In this document: in pieces, positions 5,335-7,686 of the stretch
Layout: each line of letters opens with the position of its first letter
Position numbering within the stretch: position 1 is the first letter of the stretch
Assembly: GCA_964344775.1 (NCBI GenBank)
Contig: CAYFOO010000063.1
Location: 1 to 7,686 of the forward strand
Reading direction: 5' to 3'
Length of the DNA stretch: 7,686 bases
Source of the DNA: CAYFMH01 sp964344775
GTDB lineage: Bacteria > Patescibacteriota > Gracilibacteria > UBA4473
The notes under the pieces: model-generated
The model's database searches: none
What the model saw: only the letters and a program-made list of their open reading frames with translations
Told to the model about the DNA's origin: nothing
Position numbers and translations under genes: made by a program

Positions 5335-6920
5335 TGATAAAAATAGGAAATAAAGAAACCACTTCTTCAAGTAAAAACCCAGAAAAACCTGGGGTAGAAA
5401 AAACAAAATCAGAAACTTGTTGTGATTTAAAAAAATTAAAAGAAAATATTGATGGAAAGAAAAAAACAGAGCAAGAGAACCAGACGGAAAACCCAGAAAA
5501 ACATTCTGATTCTTTTGATAGAAAAGGAAAACCTGAGTTTCGAAGATATGAAAAAACAGATGAAAGAGTATTGCTTACTGAGAATGGTCAAGAATTTGGC
5601 TCTCAGGCTCGAGAAAAATTATCAGATAAAGAATATATAAAACGGTTTAAGGAAATCGTAAAATCACCTGATCAGTGGTTCGTTTTTGAAGAACAGATTC
5701 TTTTTTATCATGATACCAATCGGTTAAAACATGATTTTTCTTCTGTCAAACTAAGAAAGTCGCTTCGAGAGTATGGAAAAGAGCTTCTTGGAATTGATAA
5801 AATCGAAGCCAGAATTAAACAAAAATATAATATCAAAATCGAAACGGATAGTTGGGAAGAAGCAGGGCATTCCGATGTTTTCAATCAATTGCTTTCTCTC
5901 AGAAGTGTAGAATCACAACTAAACCAACTAGAAGCAGGACTCGCCAAATATCCCATGACTTTTATTCAAGCGAGTGGACTAAAACTCATTTATCTTCTCG
6001 GTGGATGGGGAGAAAAAACGGGGAAAGGTAAAGAGCTAAAAAGAATCTCCACTGGTGGATATGCTTTTGGCGATGGAAAAATCGGTTTTTCAAATGTAAG
6101 ACTGGCTTTTGATCATGAATTGCTCCACTGTGCAGACTACACAGATGGGGGAAGGCTTGGGGATGATAATCTCCTCTGGGGATGGACTGCCCATGGAGAA
6201 GAATATGGAAAGCTCTATGGAAAAAGCGGACGGAAAGCAATAGAGAGCGGGAAGGCTTTTGGTCCACGACCAGAAGGATTTGCTGAGGCTTATGGTAGAT
6301 GGGGAGGAATAGATGAAGATCAAGCCACTGTGGCAGAAATCATGCTCAGAGATGGACGAGATATTGAAGTCTGGGCAAAAAATGAACCTGAATTGGCAGA
6401 AAAAATAGAAATGACAAAGATTTTTTATTATCGCCTCTCAGGTGGAAAAATGGATGAAAAATATTGGAAATATCTGAGAAATTGGCAGGATAAAGAGAGA
6501 AATAATCCGTCTTCCTCAGAAGAAAAAAGAAAATTCTGGAAAAATTACTGGGAAAAAAGAGAATTTGCCCAGGATTATCAAAAAAATTCGAAATGGGACC
6601 GGAAAATAGAAGAAGCTTTTCGGAAAAATTTTGAAAATAATGAACTGATAGAGGCCCTGATAATCCCTCTCGCAGATTTTGGCTTTGAAATTATTGGTTC
6701 ACAAAAAGAAATAAAAGAAATCGCCTCTTTCATAAAAACACAAAAACAGCTGGAATTTGCTGTAGCAATAATCTGGGAAAAAATACAAGAAGTTAAAAAA
6801 AGACAGCAAAACTCCAAATATTCTGCCGAAGAAATGGCGAATAACTTTTTCTCAGAATTAAAAAAGCACCTCCCTGCAGCACTAGACTTAGAAGCCGCAA
6901 TCAGAAAAATAAAAAAATAA
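5334..6920 (+). CDS. Predicted zinc metalloprotease (HExxH zincin), 528 aa
   Basis: The core carries HELLH at residues 261-265 within DHELLHCAD: His261 and His265 should bind zinc and Glu262 should be the catalytic base. It is preceded by a stretch with LAKYPMTFIQASGLKLIYLLGG and a GGYAFGDGKIGF segment, which in many zincins forms the beta sheet leading into the active-site helix. Downstream, EGFAEAYG (314-321) and DEDQATVAE (327-335) offer a third ligand; Glu328 is my best guess. The first 90 or so residues are Lys/Glu/Ser-rich and probably disordered, and the C-terminal 170 are charged and helical. No signal peptide or membrane segment is visible, so the site of action and substrate are unknown. 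The general shape recalls the lethal-factor-like (ATLF) or putative peptidase families, without a firm match. The ATG is fixed by the promoter seven bases before it. The gene is AT-rich and divergent from the 213-aa gene. Confidence 0.75.
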   Translation: MIKIGNKETTSSSKNPEKPGVEKTKSETCCDLKKLKENIDGKKKTEQENQTENPEKHSDSFDRKGKPEFRRYEKTDERVLLTENGQEFGSQAREKLSDKEYIKRFKEIVKSPDQWFVFEEQILFYHDTNRLKHDFSSVKLRKSLREYGKELLGIDKIEARIKQKYNIKIETDSWEEAGHSDVFNQLLSLRSVESQLNQLEAGLAKYPMTFIQASGLKLIYLLGGWGEKTGKGKELKRISTGGYAFGDGKIGFSNVRLAFDHELLHCADYTDGGRLGDDNLLWGWTAHGEEYGKLYGKSGRKAIESGKAFGPRPEGFAEAYGRWGGIDEDQATVAEIMLRDGRDIEVWAKNEPELAEKIEMTKIFYYRLSGGKMDEKYWKYLRNWQDKERNNPSSSEEKRKFWKNYWEKREFAQDYQKNSKWDRKIEEAFRKNFENNELIEALIIPLADFGFEIIGSQKEIKEIASFIKTQKQLEFAVAIIWEKIQEVKKRQQNSKYSAEEMANNFFSELKKHLPAALDLEAAIRKIKK

Positions 6921-6933
6921 ATTGCCTCTTGCT

Positions 6934-6962
6934 TTGACTTTCAAGGTGGAGAAAGATACTAT
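6934..6962 (+). promoter_or_regulatory. Promoter of the DsbA-like lipoprotein gene
   Basis: A -35 TTGACT (6934-6939, five of six) and a -10 TACTAT (6957-6962) are separated by exactly 17 bases. The predicted start is near 6969, leaving a leader of about 19 bases without a Shine-Dalgarno sequence before the ATG at 6988. A small 6-bp hairpin (6932-6946) overlaps the -35. No terminator for the preceding gene was found in this 67-base gap. Confidence 0.65.
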
Positions 6963-6987
6963 TTTTCGGACTTTTTAATTCTGTAAA

Positions 6988-7584
6988 ATGAAAAAAATAC
7001 TCGCTTTTTCCTTCGCCTTTTTCCTTTTTGGTTGTACCAATCTTCAGAATGACAACGAAAAATCTGCAGAAAATTCTACGCCGAAAAAAGAGTACGTCCA
7101 AATCACCGAGTTTTTTGATTTTGGATGTGGATATTGTAAGCGTGCCGCAGAAATGATTCCCAAACTTGAGACAAAATTTGGAAACAAAATCAAAGTAGAG
7201 CAACGACATTATCCGCTTTCACCCAAAACATTCAAAGTCGCTGAAGCGGCAGAATGTGCGAAAAAACAAGGAAAATTTCGCCAATTTCACGATATGGCTT
7301 TTGCCAACTTCGGGAAATACGGAGAAGAAGATATCCTCAACATTGTCAGAAATCTCAACCTCAATGAAGAAGAATTCAAAATCTGCTGGGACTCTGGATC
7401 CATGAAATCAGAAGTACGAAAAGATCAAAAAATGGGAGAAGCACTTGGCATCACAGGGACCCCATTTTTCTTGGTCGATGGAAATATCAAAATTCCCGGC
7501 ATGCCCGGAGAAAAAATGATGAGTGATGTGATCAATAAAATTCTGGAGATAAATAATGGAGAAAATTCAGAAGCTCCTCAATAG
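6988..7584 (+). CDS. DsbA-family thioredoxin-fold lipoprotein, 198 aa
   Basis: The N-terminus is a lipoprotein signal: MKK, a hydrophobic run rich in Phe, and a lipobox LFGC with the lipidated cysteine at residue 16. A polar linker (17-35) leads to a thioredoxin fold with the strand YVQITEFFDF and the redox motif CGYC (Cys47-Cys50). The block AAECAKKQGKFRQFHDMAF is typical of the DsbA/Thioredoxin_4 group, and a cis-proline motif TGTPFF is present (Pro159), so all catalytic features are there. The protein is likely anchored to the outside of the membrane, where it oxidises or isomerises thiols of exported proteins. No partner such as DsbB or a VKOR-type oxidase is in the window. Two further cysteines lie in the helical insert region. 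It has its own promoter, stops with TAG, and is followed by a palindrome. Confidence 0.9.
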   Translation: MKKILAFSFAFFLFGCTNLQNDNEKSAENSTPKKEYVQITEFFDFGCGYCKRAAEMIPKLETKFGNKIKVEQRHYPLSPKTFKVAEAAECAKKQGKFRQFHDMAFANFGKYGEEDILNIVRNLNLNEEEFKICWDSGSMKSEVRKDQKMGEALGITGTPFFLVDGNIKIPGMPGEKMMSDVINKILEINNGENSEAPQ

Positions 7585-7586
7585 TC

Positions 7587-7605
7587 ATTCCGGCTTGCCC
7601 GGAAT
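7587..7605 (+). repeat. REP-like palindrome, possible terminator
   Basis: ATTCCGG (7587-7593) and CCGGAAT (7599-7605) are perfect 7-bp arms around CTTGC, three bases after the DsbA-like gene. The element lacks a T run. GC-rich palindromes of this CATTCCGG...CCGGAAT type recur in many bacterial genomes between genes, so this is probably one copy of a dispersed repeat that may also stabilise or end the mRNA. Only one copy is in the window. The remaining bases to 7686 show nothing I can support. Confidence 0.5.
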
Positions 7606-7686
7606 CTCGTCACAGAAGCACAAACAATGACTTTATACTAAGCCGCTTTAATAATTTGGAATTTTTGCGAAATAAGAGATTTTATT

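Noticed and set aside
92..7584. Recoded TGA (glycine) as in Gracilibacteria
   Set aside because: No gene contains an in-frame TGA. Absence of TGA stops among only six genes is not enough evidence.
1..7686. CRISPR array, tRNA gene, insertion sequence
   Set aside because: No regularly spaced repeats, no tRNA cloverleaf with a T-loop, and no transposase or terminal inverted repeats were seen.

Overview
The window looks like a stretch of bacterial chromosome from a low-GC organism with compact genes. It carries two housekeeping-type genes, a pyruvate:ferredoxin oxidoreductase alpha subunit and the amidotransferase subunit GatB, among poorly recognisable AT-rich genes. The combination fits an uncultivated lineage such as a Candidate Phyla Radiation (Patescibacteria) member. 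That placement is inference: there is no rRNA here to test it. All six protein genes end in TAA or TAG and none contains an in-frame TGA, so the window neither needs nor excludes a recoded TGA.

Layout: porA (92-1273, +) comes first. Then follows a 723-base stretch without a convincing protein gene (1274-1996). Inside it, on the minus strand, is the best non-coding candidate: a near-consensus sigma70 promoter (TTGACA, 17 bases, TACAAT; 1852-1880), about 320 bases rich in hairpins, and a strong intrinsic terminator with a T8 tract (1527-1587). Next on the minus strand come an unrecognised 350-aa gene (1997-3049), gatB (3087-4499) and an unrecognised 213-aa gene (4589-5230). A 103-bp divergent intergenic region with back-to-back extended -10 promoters separates these from a 528-aa predicted zinc metalloprotease (5334-6920, +). 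A DsbA-family lipoprotein (6988-7584, +) follows, and a REP-like palindrome closes the window.

The genes do not form one obvious pathway. PorA would work in oxidative pyruvate/2-oxoacid metabolism with partner subunits that are not in the window. GatB would act with GatA and GatC, also outside, in transamidation of misacylated tRNAs. The DsbA-like lipoprotein is probably exported and handles thiols outside the cytoplasm. The predicted protease and the two hypothetical genes look accessory.

Expression signals are unusual. Almost no start has a Shine-Dalgarno sequence, and the 528-aa and 350-aa genes each have a promoter placed so that transcription should begin exactly at the A of the ATG (leaderless mRNAs). 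The candidate RNA at about 1846-1527 is the most promising undescribed element: I could not match it to tmRNA, RNase P RNA, SRP RNA, 6S RNA or a riboswitch I know.
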